From Isoetes taiwanensis (Eukaryota > Streptophyta > Lycopodiopsida > Isoetales > Isoetaceae), in assembly GCA_021234155.1 (NCBI GenBank), contig JAJEKV010000036.1:3919042-3983041 (forward strand): a stretch of 64,000 nucleotides of DNA. The letters are read 5' to 3'. The notes beneath the pieces were generated by a model. It saw only the letters and a program-made list of their open reading frames with translations. It did not search any database and was not told where the DNA came from. This document shows, piece after piece, positions 35,299-47,779 of this stretch. The translations under genes and the position numbers were made by a program. The first letter of the stretch is position 1. Each line of letters begins with the position of its first letter.

Positions 35299-35760
35299 GA
35301 TCCTACGGTCCATATTGATTCGATCTAAAACGTCGGTCCGAGATCCTAAGGCTCAAGTTTTTTTTGGGCAGATTCCACGGCCTTTGGAGTTTGTATGTAA
35401 CATACGGTCCAGGTTGATTTGATCTTAATTGTCGATCCAAAATCCCATGGCTCACGTTGCTTTGGGCAGATCCTACGGCTTTGAGAGTTTGTGTGTAACA
35501 TATGTAATCGATCCTACGGTCCAGGTTGATTTAATCTTAATTGTCGATCTAAGATCATATGGTTAACGTTGTTTTGGGCAGATCCTACGACTTTAGGAAT
35601 TTGTATATAACATATTAATCGATCCTATGATGCAGGTTGATTCGATCATGATCGTTGATCCGAGATCCTAGGGCTCACGTTGCTTTAGATATATCCTACA
35701 TGATTCTATGGTCCAAACTAATCTTGAACCTTAGTCCAAGATCCTACAGCTCAAGTTGCA
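35299..35760. repeat. ~100-111 bp tandem repeat, about 4.5 copies
   Basis: Units begin near 35,299, 35,399, 35,510 and 35,621, with a degenerate one near 35,701. The consensus includes gatcctacggtccaggttg, gatcttaattgtcgatcc, ggctcacgttgctttgg and gtttgtatgtaacata. Confidence 0.85.
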
Positions 35761-35800
35761 TGCTCGGGTCTTAAGGGGAAGCTTTCCAATGTTTTTATAT

Positions 35801-35856
35801 TGTTTGGGAGATTTGAACCTTGGTCATTGCCCCACAAGCACTCACTAGATCGGGTA
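35801..35856 (-). mobile_element. Possible antisense SINE head
   Basis: Read on the minus strand, an A-box-like ctagtgagtgcttgtgg is followed by a B-box-like aggttcaaatctccc at tRNA-like spacing. The body and target duplication were not resolved, so the call is weak. Confidence 0.35.
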
Positions 35857-36140
35857 TTAATTCATTGAAAAAACTAATGTTCCAAATATGCTTAACGGTA
35901 AGGATCTAATTAAGACAGAATGTTCTAGAAGTTTCTAAAAAAAAATCTAGAATGCTCTAAAATATTCTAGGATGCTCCTGAAAGTTCTGGATTGTTCTAG
36001 AATATTCAAGAATATTTTGATGGGCACGATCTGACCCGTAGGATCTAGTGGCCCATCTCATGCAGGTGATAAGTCTTGGCAGCTGTATTTCCTTGTGAAG
36101 TGGCTAAAGTTGTTATGCCTACAGTTATTCTCATACATGT

Positions 36141-37749
36141 TGTGGCGTTCGGCCAAAGACAAGATAACGGTCCCCAGGGACGATAATGCATCGTCTGGAA
36201 ATCGCCACGCGTACCACCGCCTAACTCCACCGGACGTAATACCGACGCAGCGTGCTGTGAGTAGCCCTAGGGGGCAACTTGCTAGGTATGTGCATTTTCT
36301 TATTAATGTGCACATGCACATTTATTAAGGTGCACACATTTCCCATGTGGGCACATTTAGGGTGCACATTTCCATGTAGGCACATTTGGCCACCTAGCCA
36401 TTAAAGGCAAGTAATTATTTCCAATTATCCCACATACCTAAAGGGATAATTGGAAACCCTAAGCCCCAACCCTTGCCTATTTAAGTAGGAGAACCCTAAC
36501 TTGCCCATTTTCGCTCCTAGGGTTTTAGAGCTCTGCTTTGGCTGCTCTAGGAGTCAAAACCGCCCCCTGCACTGGCCCCAGAGAATGGCACCATTAGTTT
36601 CCCTTTGATTCGAAAGGTTCCGTGAGGGATGGTCGAACTCGTGTCGAGGAGCAACTCATGGATCAGGGGATGTAGTCGATTTAATGGTCTAAACCGCTTT
36701 CCACCATTGTATCGAGGGTTTAGCCTATTAAATCGCCTTTTAGCAGCCTATCTAGATCTCTAGATGAGTAGATACTAGACTCTAACTAAAGAACCTAACT
36801 CTATGATATAGATTAGATCTATGTTCTTTAGTTCTTCCGTGATGTATATGGATGATGTATCTCTGGAACTCCTTGTATTGGGAAGGGGGTAGAGACTTCA
36901 AGCTTGGTAGTAGATGCTCCTAGATTAGCCTCTAGCACACCATAGATTCGCCTGTACAAGAACCACACCGTTGTGGGTGAAGGGGCCGCATCGCTAAGAA
37001 GGAGGTTCATGTCCCTCGACTCTTGAACGATCCCCTCCGGTGTGTAAGGCCTACCAGGGGATCATTGTGACTAGGCCTAATGGCTTACCACCGAAAAGGT
37101 AAGGCATGGGCTCGACACCCGAAGTGGTGTACACTTTCCGTTGGTTCAAATAATACCGGGCAAAGGGCCCCCCTAGTCACCTTGAGTCAAAGATGTAGAT
37201 CTCTCGAGGGAGTGATCCCTACCGCCCCATCGAACCCGGGATGATGACCCCGTGAGTAGCCCTTTTGGCTATGCATCCCATGGCTACAAAGTCCCAACAC
37301 TTTTCAGCCTACCGCAAAGTGTGCAATGTGAGGGGCGGATGGAGTGGACAACCCTATGCCATGTTCTTATGCCAGCCAAATCCATTGCCATGAATTCTCG
37401 CTCCCCAATGAACTCGAGACCCAAGCCGCCGGGCATCCCTTTGAGTCTGAGCCTTGGGTAGGATTCCCTATGTGATGTGCTGATCTTTGTCTATGCAGAT
37501 ATGTGGGAGGACCATCCTTCGTGATGGTCATATGATGTTGATGTATGTACTCATCGACATGTATGTTTACGCCCGCAGCCTAGGTAGGCCCCGAGGGAGA
37601 CAGGGTAAAGGACCCTTTCATTCTTCCCACCGGAACTCTTCAAGGTTGCAAAGGATACGGGAGGGCCCTATATTAGCATGGAGCCGGTATGGGGATGAAC
37701 TCGTTGTATACCTGCGAGTGCAACCGTGATATGAGTAGGGGACGCCACA
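36141..37749 (+). repeat. 5' LTR
   Basis: It begins tgtggcgttc and ends gacgccaca, inverted termini with TG..CA ends. It is closely similar along its whole length to the 3' LTR (for example ccctaggg.gcaacttgctag, gtgcacatgcacatttatt). Differences are mostly 1-3 bp, many at CG sites, as in ctctgc versus ctcgc and atcagggg versus atcgggg. Confidence 0.93.
36476..36485 (+). promoter_or_regulatory. Candidate TATA box in the 5' LTR
   Basis: The sequence cctatttaag is followed about 40 bases later by cctagggttttagag. It is conserved as cctattttaag in the 3' LTR. The position, about 340 bp into the LTR, fits a U3 promoter. Confidence 0.45.
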
Positions 37750-37764
37750 AAGGTATCGAGCAAT
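37750..37764 (+). other. Primer-binding site, initiator-Met-like
   Basis: Immediately after the LTR, aggtatcgagcaatg closely matches the usual plant tggtatcagagc-type site complementary to the 3' end of initiator tRNA-Met, with one missing base. Confidence 0.65.
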
Positions 37765-38779
37765 GTTCTTGGAGACCAAGAGCAAAAGCAATCGCCATGC
37801 TCCCCAAAGAGTACTAACTTGATAGGATCCTAAACCCTGAAAAGTGGGAAATTTTTTTTTCATTGTTGTAGTTTATGCTAAGCTAGTAAATGCTTAAGTG
37901 GATTAGAATTTAATATTAGCACGCTTAGGTGAATTGGAACTTAATAAAACTAAAAAGAAGGAGCTGGTAAGGTGGTCTCACACAACCGCTACCGGTTCAA
38001 TAACTAAACTTTAGTTTTATGATTTAGGCGCAAGCCGAGACATTGATGAGAACAAATTTGAAAAGTTATAAAATTTAAAAAGTAACTTGGTAATTCAATC
38101 TTAGCCTAGGATCTAGCTGGATTAGTCTAGTTTTTTCAATCTCTTTGAACCTCATCTTTAAAAGAATTCCCTGCCAGTAGCTTAGAATTGAACCTCCCAC
38201 CCACGTGGTTGAACCCCCAAAACCCCCGTGCAACCAATCGAGGGCGGCATCATTTACGCTTGAATTATAATTTTAATTAGATTTAAGCTTTAATAATGTT
38301 AGATAATATTAATGGCTAAGCCTTTAGATTTAGAACCAAGGCCCTTAAGCTAGATAGAGACAAAGATCTCGATAGACACCGTGGACTCGATCGACATGAT
38401 GCGCACTAAACGTATCACCGACTTTCTCGACAAGGCGAAAATGTCGAGGCCAAGGAGGCCGAAGGAAACAAGAAGAGGAGAGGACGAACGAGAGCTGGAG
38501 GCCAAGGCTCAAAAAGCAAAGCAGAGCAGAAGCTGGTCCAACATTTTGAAGACTCAACAAACAAGGCTACTCTCATGGGTTTAGTAACCCTCATGAGGGA
38601 AGGCATGTAATTAGCTAGTTTAATTAAGGGAGATCCCCAAGAGATATGTTGTAAATAATCAATAATTTTGTTAATACATGATAATTTTGAGTAGTTTATG
38701 TGTCAAATCTTGCTTAATTAGGACGAAGTTAGCAAGTAGTAGTTTTTATTTTAGTAAAATAGATACTCTCACCAAAAAG

Positions 38780-39190
38780 TGTGATGTCTCACAGCTCTAC
38801 CGGTCGTCGAAAACAAAAAAGTTAGTTTTGAAGCGGCGCAAGTCGTGAGACCTCACCAAACTTGACCAAAACAGCTCCAAATTGACCCAATAAGGGGTCG
38901 ATTCTGCCTAATTTGATGAGCCCATCACCCTTACACCATTAGTTTACCCAAATTAGACACCTTTGATCGAAATGAGATCGATGTCTCACACTCATACCGG
39001 TCGCAAAACAAAAAGTTAGTTTTGAAGCTTTGGCGCAACCCGGTGGAGACCTCCAAACTTTGAACCTCCATAACTTGAGCTACAGAGCTCCAAATCGCCT
39101 GAAAATTGTTGCAATAGGACCATTAGACAGCCTAGAATCCATTTATGACCTCAAATTAGGCTAGAAATGTCAAACCCTAGCCCAAATTGA
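38780..39190. repeat. ~209 bp imperfect tandem duplication inside the LTR element
   Basis: The block gatgtctcaca.tc.taccggtcg, followed by aaaaagttagttttgaag and gagacctc.ccaaactt, occurs near 38,782 and again near 38,991. Confidence 0.7.
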
Positions 39191-42100
39191 CCAAAATTGC
39201 CCAAACCCTTGAATTGTTTTTCCAAACTCAGAGTTTGTTTGTAGATAGAAGCCTACCCCATTAGTAGCTCGCAAGTATTGCTCTCGGCTCAAGCTGATAC
39301 CTTACTCCTAGATAGAAGTGCCCAAGAACACCCCTTTGTTATAGTCATCTAGACCTCAAAGATAGCAACCCAAGTCCAACCGTTTGGGACATCACCTCTC
39401 ATGCCAAAGGCATAAACCTTGACCTAATTCTCGTGGTCCTTCTAATAGAGTTTGACTTATATAGCCGCCACATTGACACTCCCTATTGCTGTGGTACCTA
39501 GAAAGGAGCTAGAGTCTAGAACTGCCCAAGCCGCCCCATGTGTAGAGATTGACTCCCCAAACCAACTTTGTTAGGACCTTAGAGTATGCCTCAAACATCA
39601 TGGAGGTCTTGCAAAACAATCCTCATTTCATGCCATACCACACGCCCTAATATCCATAGACTTGTAGATTATAGATATGCCTCCAAAGAATGCTTTGCCG
39701 AGCCACCTTGCTTGCTTATAGAGCCCGTAATGTTGTAGGAGAGCCCTTCAAGTAGACCTTAGACTCTAGGAAATACGAGCCGCTGGGCACGGGCCGAGCC
39801 ACGTAAGAGCTTGAGGCGCAATTCCTTGAAGACATCAAGGTCCCACCCGATGTACGCATGCATAAGGAGAGGAGACCGAAAGGCACACTCCAAGAGAGGG
39901 AAGCACAATGACAAACACCTCAACCGACAAACGGGTAGAACAGACACCACCGCCTATCATCAATCTTCATCAAATGGGAAGAATATTTGGTAACCAACCA
40001 AGCATCAAGAATTTTCTAGGTGTCAACCTCCCGGCTATCACGACGAGGTCACATCGAAAAGAGGATCTCGACGCCTTCACCGACTCAACGCATGAGTTTC
40101 AAAGGAGGAATGCAAGGCAGCAAAATACAAAAGTGCAGAACACGCTAGACATCGATGCCGCTAAGAGCATCACGAGCTAGGGTCGAAGGCATAATCTTCC
40201 TCGTCCGAGGGGAGAAGTCATGGCAACACAGAGCCGTATAAAAAACCGAGGGAAGACAACCACCTACATTGCAGCCCAACAGCCGCTTAATGTCATGCAA
40301 CGCCAACGAAAGGAGTAAACCAAGCTAGGCAACCACAAAGCACCTAGTAAGGCTGACCAAGATGAGCTTCCAGCCCCTTGCACCAAATAGGAGACCACGA
40401 GGGGAGGAGACGATATCGTGGAACATCTCCCACTCGAAGGCCTATATCAGCACTAGGGGCAAGATCAAGGAGGAGAATATTCCGCCAAACAGAATTCCGA
40501 CCCGTGAACACCTAGAAACCAAAGGAAGGACGACTTTACTACGCCAGCCAAGGAGTGCGCGACTCGAATGGATAGGATCCAAAAGACGGAGGAGACGACT
40601 TAGCCAAAGGTACAAATCACGCAAAGGCTTAATTAGAAGGAGCCATGATGGGGGCAATGGAGACGACCACACTCTAGGCAAATGTGAGAGGCACCTCTAA
40701 TGAAGCAAAGCCCAAGCAACATGAGTCGCGACTCGAAATTCAACCCCGGAGGAATGACAATGCCCCCGCCACCGACCACATCTCGTGAGCTTCAAGACAT
40801 TCAAGAATGCCCAACCGCAAACAACAAGGTGATCCTACTTAAGCCATCAAAGGCAATCGCACATCGGCAACCCCGCAACGACACAATAATCGCATGTAGG
40901 GACGCTTTGAGCGGTCACCGCATTCCTCACGACGAATATACACATTAAGGAGGAGCATCTTTCTCAAGGGATCACATCAATGAACACTCTTCGCAAAATC
41001 GGCGGACGAAGCTCGGATCGCACATGAAGCTCAACAATAGTAGCAAAGATCTCAAAGGAATCCTCGAGTCAACCGTAACAAAGAAGATGCAAAGAAACCA
41101 AAGGGTCAAATGCGATAGGAGGAGGGGAAACCCTAAAGGAGTATAAACAATTAAGTAGATCTTCGTGAGTTGTTTTGAAAAAGTCGATGAATTAAAATCC
41201 CAATGTAAATGCGATATGTCCATTGTATATCTCGGTGCTCACAGATACAAAGGGAGAAACATGAGTTTAGAGTCATGTTTTTACGGATTTAGCGCTTTAG
41301 ATCAGAAGCTCCTTCACTTCACTACCAAAAGAGGAAGCATAGAAGCACAACTATAGCCCAAGATCAAAATGGAAGAGCAAGTACGAGGGAGAAACGACCG
41401 AGGCCAAGCAAACCTTCGACTCCAAACACTTCCTCGAAAGTGGCCCAAGTAGAAGACAATACCGGCATGTCAAGATCATCACGCACTGTGACATCGTCGA
41501 CGCAAACACTACATCTTGTGGCAGCAGCAACACTTGACTAACTTATGACACGAAAGTGGCCTCAACAATAGAAGGAGGAACGCAGACATCAACGAGCCAA
41601 CTAAGAAGACAACATCTCGACGACCATAATTCCACCTTGTGGTAATATAGGGAATGCGCCATGACACGCGGATTAGATGGAGATGCACTTTACGAAAGGC
41701 ACCGCGACGAGGAGATATGCCTTCAACAACTAGGTGATAGCTTCGCCGTACTCCTACCAGTAATTAGAAGAGAAGAAGCCGATCATATCTCCGACATGTG
41801 GCACGCCAAACGCCCAAGGTAGAAGCATTCACACCTTTAACGACAAGGATAGTAACCGGCACCTTCGCGCAAAAGAGAGTTCAAGATAATAGCCGTGCTA
41901 TTCAACCACAAGAGTATATCTAAGGCGTGTACTTCTTCAACGCGAAGGGTCAAGCCGCAGAGATAAGGATCCATCATCCCGACAACGGAGCCATCGTGAG
42001 GAGAGTCATGATGCCTTACTTGCCAAAGAGACCGAAATGCATAGAAGGACAAAGGTCAGGAACTGAAAGATGGAGAAGTGCTAGCAACCGACTTCTTCCA

Positions 42101-45100
42101 CGAGCTTCCCAGAGGCAACAGGAGGATCAAAACTGACGAGCACAATCAAAGTCACCGGAGGGTACCTCAAGACAAGAAGACGGCATAGCACTGTGGAACG
42201 TGACAACGTCCAAGCCAGGTGATCGAGGGGATCAAACGAAGAAGTTTGGAAGCTCGATGGAGAACCAACTAGGTGAGGCGAAATACGATGACTTGCACGC
42301 TGCCTTGCATGCAACTTGGTGAACCCAAGGATGAACGATTCAAAGAACAACAAGCAGAAGAGAACAACCCGGAGGAGTATAGCCAAAGGAATCGCCAAGA
42401 CAAACTCAAGAGACGCCTTCAAATAGCTTCAAGTATCATGAAGGGGGGAACACTTATTGCCGAGAACAGGATCAAGAAGCAGACTGAAATGTCGAAGCAT
42501 CAACGACAAGCACACCTTAGTTAGAATGTGATGCAAAGCGGTTGTGCCATAGCCGACAAACATCGGAGGGCCCAAGTATATCAACAAGTCACCCCGGAGT
42601 ATGAGCTGACGTACAAATAGAAGGATATAGATCATCAACACCATTGCACCGGGAGGAACACTGATGACATTGCCAAGGAGTAGGTGTGCAACTTGAAGGG
42701 AGGCACAAGGGAGACCTAATAGCTCTAGTGGTAATTGTAATTAGGTAAGCTATATGCTTTGCATGTATAGTTCCCTTTGTTATTCCTTCCCTCCCATAGC
42801 GCAATGATCAAAGGAAGAGATGTCATGCAAGTTGCAGGGGTGAAGCAATCAACACGATAACGACAAGAGGACTCGACATATGAGACATCGATGGAGTCGA
42901 AGACATCGACAGAGTCGTCTTTTAGCTGCCAAGACAAAAAAAGTTCAAGATGAAAGATCTTTTGAAAAGCCGCATGGAAGATTTCAAGATCAACTACACC
43001 ATCAAGCAATGCGCGAGGCTTCTAACTAACAAAGTCAACCTCTACATCAAAGAGGAGCCACCGCCAAGGAGACCGGGGCGTATCGAAATGACTCGGAGGA
43101 ACGCTACCTTGCTACTTCAAGCAGTAACGAAAGTGGATGAGCTCTAGCAAGCTCAAGCATCTAAGGCCATGGGGCCTAGTAGGTTAATGTATGGACGGTG
43201 AACATCCATATTGGGATTAGAAGGCATTTCCATATTCTCTAAAAGGATTGCCCCAATATTGAGCTAAGCCGCCAAGGATTGGGAAGGAAATGCATAGGAG
43301 TAACTATAATTATACACGATTGTTAACAGACATCCAACGTATTGAAACCACTTGGTGAGATTGATCTCCTCGCCAAGAAGGAATCATTACTAGGATAATT
43401 GTTAACCATGTATAAATCTAGTACCTCCAAAGAATAATCCAACCGAAAGAAAAGAAGTAATCTAACAAGTCCGCCAACTTGTTACGATGACATCAATTCG
43501 ATTGGTAGGAATATTCCAAGAGCTAAATAACTAAAGAAAGGGGAATCTCTAGAATATAAAAAGAATAATACATGTAAGGTACATCTAAAATAAGAATTAT
43601 AGTAATCAAATAGTCTTTTGAGACAAAAGGAATTGTCATGATGACAAAACCTTGTGGTTTAGAATCGTTCTAACTAAGTAGGTAACCCATAGCTATATTG
43701 AAATAAATGATAACATAATATGTGCATCCATCTTAGATGGTGATATATGTTAGCTAAGGCTAGTAAATTAATGTGCTAAGTAAGAAGCATATAACCTCTT
43801 AAGGGGAGAGAATAGATATGACGTTGTGTAGAACGTCATTGAAAGGGTGCAGGACCATTTTCTTTTCGAAGAAAGTGGGAGGGCTCAATCTTATGATTGA
43901 ACGTACTTGCATCGAATTGATTGACCCGTAGAATAGAGTTCACTCCGGCAATGGCCGAAGCGAATAGAGCGCAAGATAGATAGATAGATAGCTCAGGAGG
44001 TCTTCAACGTGCGAGACTGACGCAGTAGCTATCTACACCAATGAAGTGGAGCAAAACTATGGGAGCAATGCAACGACCAAGTCATCTCCAAATTACTCGA
44101 CGCCGGCTCAATGGGTGGATACATTCTAGCCTAGGTAAGGCGTATGCATGCTTATAAGCTTTAATGTGTCTTATAGATAAGTTAAATATAGATCCTAATA
44201 ATTGCATGGAATTATCAGACGATATGTATCATGAAATAAGTTAAATAACAACGATAATGTGAGGTAGCATGTTAATTAATCCTTCGCAAGGATGCGGGGT
44301 CCTTATAGATATAGATAGAAAATAGAATTCAAATATACTTAAGTGCATCTTAGGGATATACTTCCAAGGGTAATGCAGGACCCAAGGAGGAGAATAAGAA
44401 GCACATCTAATTCTTGTGTATGATAATTAAAACCTTGTCTATGTAACAATAGGTCTAAATCAGGGTTATTGTTTAAATAATCGCGATCTAAAAGTCGTTA
44501 AATATTGCAAAGCTTAGAGTAAATATAATTGTACTATCGGAAGTAATGTATCCGATACTATGATAATGTTAATTCATAAATATTACCTTAGGGTAATTAT
44601 GTTAATCACATGCATTAAAGGAGCCAAAGAAAATCGGGCTTAGGCATGTCATTTTTTTGTGTAGATTAATTCTATGTGTAGTTAAGATATTCACGATGCA
44701 ACCTATGCTTGGTATGGGTTGCATGCGTTGTTATCGGCGATGAGACCACTACGGTGATCTCTAGGGCGGGTGTAATGTCAATGTAGGCATGACCGCCGCT
44801 TCGCTTTGGACGAAAGTGGAAGGTAGATTAGAAAGTCTACTGCCCCACCCGAAGTAGACGACCTCTCGAGAAAGGAGGCTCATTCAGAATGCATTGATAG
44901 GAAAAAGCACCTCTAGCCCCATATATGCTTTGATAGGAGGAATCGCCTTCACGCCCACATAGGGAAGGACCTATCCTCCACGCCCGGGCAACTAGGGTGT
45001 AGGCATGAGCGGCATATAGGCATATAGGCGCCGCCTCCACGCCATAATGGAAGATTCACCCTCTTCCCACGGGAGATTAGCCATGCATCCATGTAGATAG

Positions 45101-45224
45101 GTGGGTGGTCACCATATAACCAAAATTTTATTAATAATTAAAATAGTAATAACGTGAGGGTTCCACCCTGCAGCCAATAGAGCCCTGAGGGCAAGGAGGT
45201 CGAAGAAAAACTTGCAAACACAAA

Positions 45225-45720
45225 TTTAGTCATAATGTGTTGCAAGGGATGAAGAGTACCTTAGAAGTGTAAATTTTGTATGAAATTGATAAACTTTGAT
45301 AAACTTAAATGTTGTGTTAAGTAAGGTTAATAATTACTTTTATGTGAGATTAAGTTATGAAGTGATAAGTTAATTGGGTAATGAAATAGTACAAGAATGT
45401 CTTAAACATTACCTTAGAGTAATTCTAATAATTAAGATAGTAAGTATGTAATTATAGATATTGTAAAATTAATGCAGGATTTTACAGGTGCGGGACTTGC
45501 AACACAAATTTTGTTGGAATGTGTTGCAAGGAATGAAGAGTACCTTAAATAATAATTGTATATGAAAGTGTTAAATTGTGATAAACTAAATGTTATAATA
45601 ACGAGGACTAATAAGTACCCCTCGCTTAATAGAAGTTACTTAATTGACAAGTTATTTGATAATGTAATGGCGCAATAATAATTTAATTACCTTAAGGTAA
45701 TCTTAATAAATGTGTAAGTA
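45225..45720. repeat. ~272 bp imperfect tandem duplication near the 3' end of the LTR element
   Basis: The block acaaattt..t..aatgtgttgcaag, followed by gatgaagagtacctta, begins near 45,225 and again near 45,497. Each copy later contains taccttagagtaat-type sequence, which also occurs near 44,586, so an older third copy may exist. Confidence 0.7.
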
Positions 45721-45811
45721 TAATAGTAGTATATCGTGATGCATCGTTTGATTGCGTGTTAGGAAGATTCCAAGGTGGAGACCCACGATGTTTGCTGACA
45801 AAGATCATTTC

Positions 45812-45824
45812 AAGGTGGGGAGAA
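45812..45824 (+). other. Polypurine tract
   Basis: The sequence aaggtggggagaa abuts the TG of the 3' LTR. This form is typical of plant Ty3/gypsy elements and fixes the element's orientation as plus. Confidence 0.85.
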
Positions 45825-47442
45825 TGTGACGTTCCAAAGACAAAGATATACGGTCCCGGGACGATATCGCATCGTTCGTTGACGCCGCACACGCCACCCA
45901 ACCGACGCGGTACGCCGACGTGTAGCCAGTGAGTAGCCCTAGGGGCAACTTGCTAGGTATGTGCATTTTTATTAATGTGCACATGCACATTTATTAAGGT
46001 GCACACATTTCCATGTGGGCACATTTAGGTGCACACATTTCCATGTAGGCACATTTGGCCACCTAGCCATTAAAGGCAGTAGGCCCATTTCCAATTATCC
46101 CACATACCTAAAGGGATAATTGGAAACCCTAAGCCCCAACCCTTGCCTATTTTAAGTAGGAGAACCCTAACTTGCCCATTTTCGTTCCTAGGGTTTTAGA
46201 GCTCGCTTTGGCTGCCTAGGAGTCAAAATCGCCTCCCCGCACTGGCCCCGAGAGAATGGCACCATTAGTTTCCCTTGATTCGAAAGCAGTTGAAAGAGGA
46301 TGGTCGAACTCAGTCGAGGAGCAACTCATGGATCGGGGATGTAGTCCATTTAATGGTCTAAACCGCTTTCCAGTCATTGTATCATGAGGTTTAGCCTATT
46401 AAATCGCTTTTAGCAGCTATCTAGATCTCTAGATGAGTAGATACCAGACTCTAACTAAAGAACCTAACTCTATGATATAGATTAGATCTATGTTCTTTAG
46501 TTCTTCCCTGATGTATATGGATGATGTATCTCTCAAGTGGAACTCCTTGTATTGGGAAGGGGGTAGAGACTTCAAGCTTGGTAGTAGATGCTCCTAGATT
46601 AGCCTCTCTAGCACACCATAGATTCTGCCTGTGGTACAAGAACCACACCTGGTTGTGGGTGAAGGGCCGACCGGCTAAGAAGGAGGTTCATGTCCCCGAC
46701 TCTTGAACCATCCCTCGTGTGTAAGGCCTACCAGGATCATTGTGACTAGGCCTAATGGCTTACCACCGAAAAGGGTGTAAGGCATGGGCTCCACACCCAT
46801 GAAGTGGTGTACACACTTTCCAAAGGGTTCACCAATCACGGGCAAAGGGCCCTCTAGTCACCTTGAGTCAAGATGTAGATCTCTCGAGGGAGTGATCCCT
46901 ACCTGCCCCATCGAACCGGGATGATGACCCCTGTGAGTAGCCCTTTTGGCTATGCATCCTGGCGGGCTACAGGCCAGTCCCAACACTTTTCACCCTTACT
47001 ACGCAAAGTGTGCACGGAGGGGCGGATGGAGTGGACAAACCCTATGCCATGTTCTTATATGCCCAAATCCATTGCCATGAATTCTCGGCCTGCATGAACT
47101 CGGAGACCCAAGCCGCCGGGCCATCCCTTTGAGTCTGAGCCTTGGGTAGGATTCCCCATGTGATGTGCTGATCTTTGTCTATGCAGATATGTGGGAGGAC
47201 CATCCTTCGTGATGGTCATATGATGTTGATGTATGTACTAACTCATGACATGTATGTTTACGCCTTCACAGCCTAGGTAGGCCCCGAGGGAGACAGGTAA
47301 GGGACCCCTTCATTCTTCCCACTGGAACTCTTCAAGGTTGCAGGATAATGTGGAGGGCCCTATATTAGCATGGAGCTGGGTATGGGGATGAACTCCTGTT
47401 TGTATACGGTGAGTGCACCGTATATGAGTAGGGGACGTCACA
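45825..47442 (+). repeat. 3' LTR
   Basis: It begins tgtgacgttcc and ends ggacgtcaca and is followed by the catgt target copy. It matches the 5' LTR throughout, including the TATA-like cctattttaag (46,146). Its two terminal bases that differ from the 5' LTR are complementary to each other. Confidence 0.93.
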
Positions 47443-47447
47443 CATGT

Positions 47448-47779
47448 GAGGAGTAAAGGCATGCACACTTCGTCTCCTGGGTGTTGGCTTCTATTATTAA
47501 AAATTCTTTGTAAGAATATAAACACAAATAAAAGAAACTTAAATCAAATATGTGGAAAATCCGAAATCCACTTGATTTAGATCCGATCACGTAACAGCAC
47601 CCAACCTGCCTTCCCTAGCATTCTTGTTCCTAGTATTAATAGGAGATACAGTAAACACTAGTGCCTTGGCAGCCTTGTGAAGTTCATACACCTTAGCACA
47701 ACAATAAAAAAAAAGAACTCTAAAGGATGAAAGAATCCACATCACCACATAAATCTGATGGATTCCGGTCTTGCAGCAT
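47448..47779. other. Gene-free flank between the LTR element and the PPR remnant
   Basis: AT-rich sequence with no motif recognised. Confidence 0.4.

Larger units (their letters stand above)
37765..45811. other. Internal region of the LTR element, no recognised genes
   Basis: From 38,345 to 43,150 the plus strand is purine-rich and carries short open frames. Examples are 38,381-38,584 (a lysine/arginine/glutamate-rich KAKMSRPRRPKETRR), 40,362-40,700, 40,700-40,948 and 42,950-43,147. None shows a zinc knuckle, a DTGA protease motif or an RT YxDD motif. From 43,150 onward the sequence is AT-rich and non-coding, with a short (gata)n run near 43,977. The division into a purine-rich half and an AT-rich half suggests that a coding region was replaced or has decayed beyond recognition. 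Confidence 0.55.
36141..47442 (+). mobile_element. Complete LTR retrotransposon without recognisable gag-pol (LARD-like, gypsy-type signals)
   Basis: Two LTRs of 1,609 and 1,618 bp enclose 8,075 bp. A perfect 5 bp target duplication, catgt, lies at 36,136-36,140 and 47,443-47,447. A primer-binding site resembling the initiator-Met tRNA complement follows the 5' LTR, and the polypurine tract aaggtggggagaa precedes the 3' LTR. The interior shows no protease, reverse transcriptase, RNase H or integrase motif that I can recognise. Its longest frames are about 110 codons, so it is probably a large non-autonomous derivative mobilised by a partner. Severe decay of a coding element is the alternative. 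Confidence 0.9.

Noticed and set aside
36045-36328. Short frames on both strands at the 5' LTR start
   Set aside because: They span the LTR border and are disrupted in the 3' LTR copy, so they are not conserved.
38160-38240. Possible minus-strand tRNA/SINE promoter (aggttcaattcta)
   Set aside because: The A box is not convincing and the B box deviates at conserved positions.
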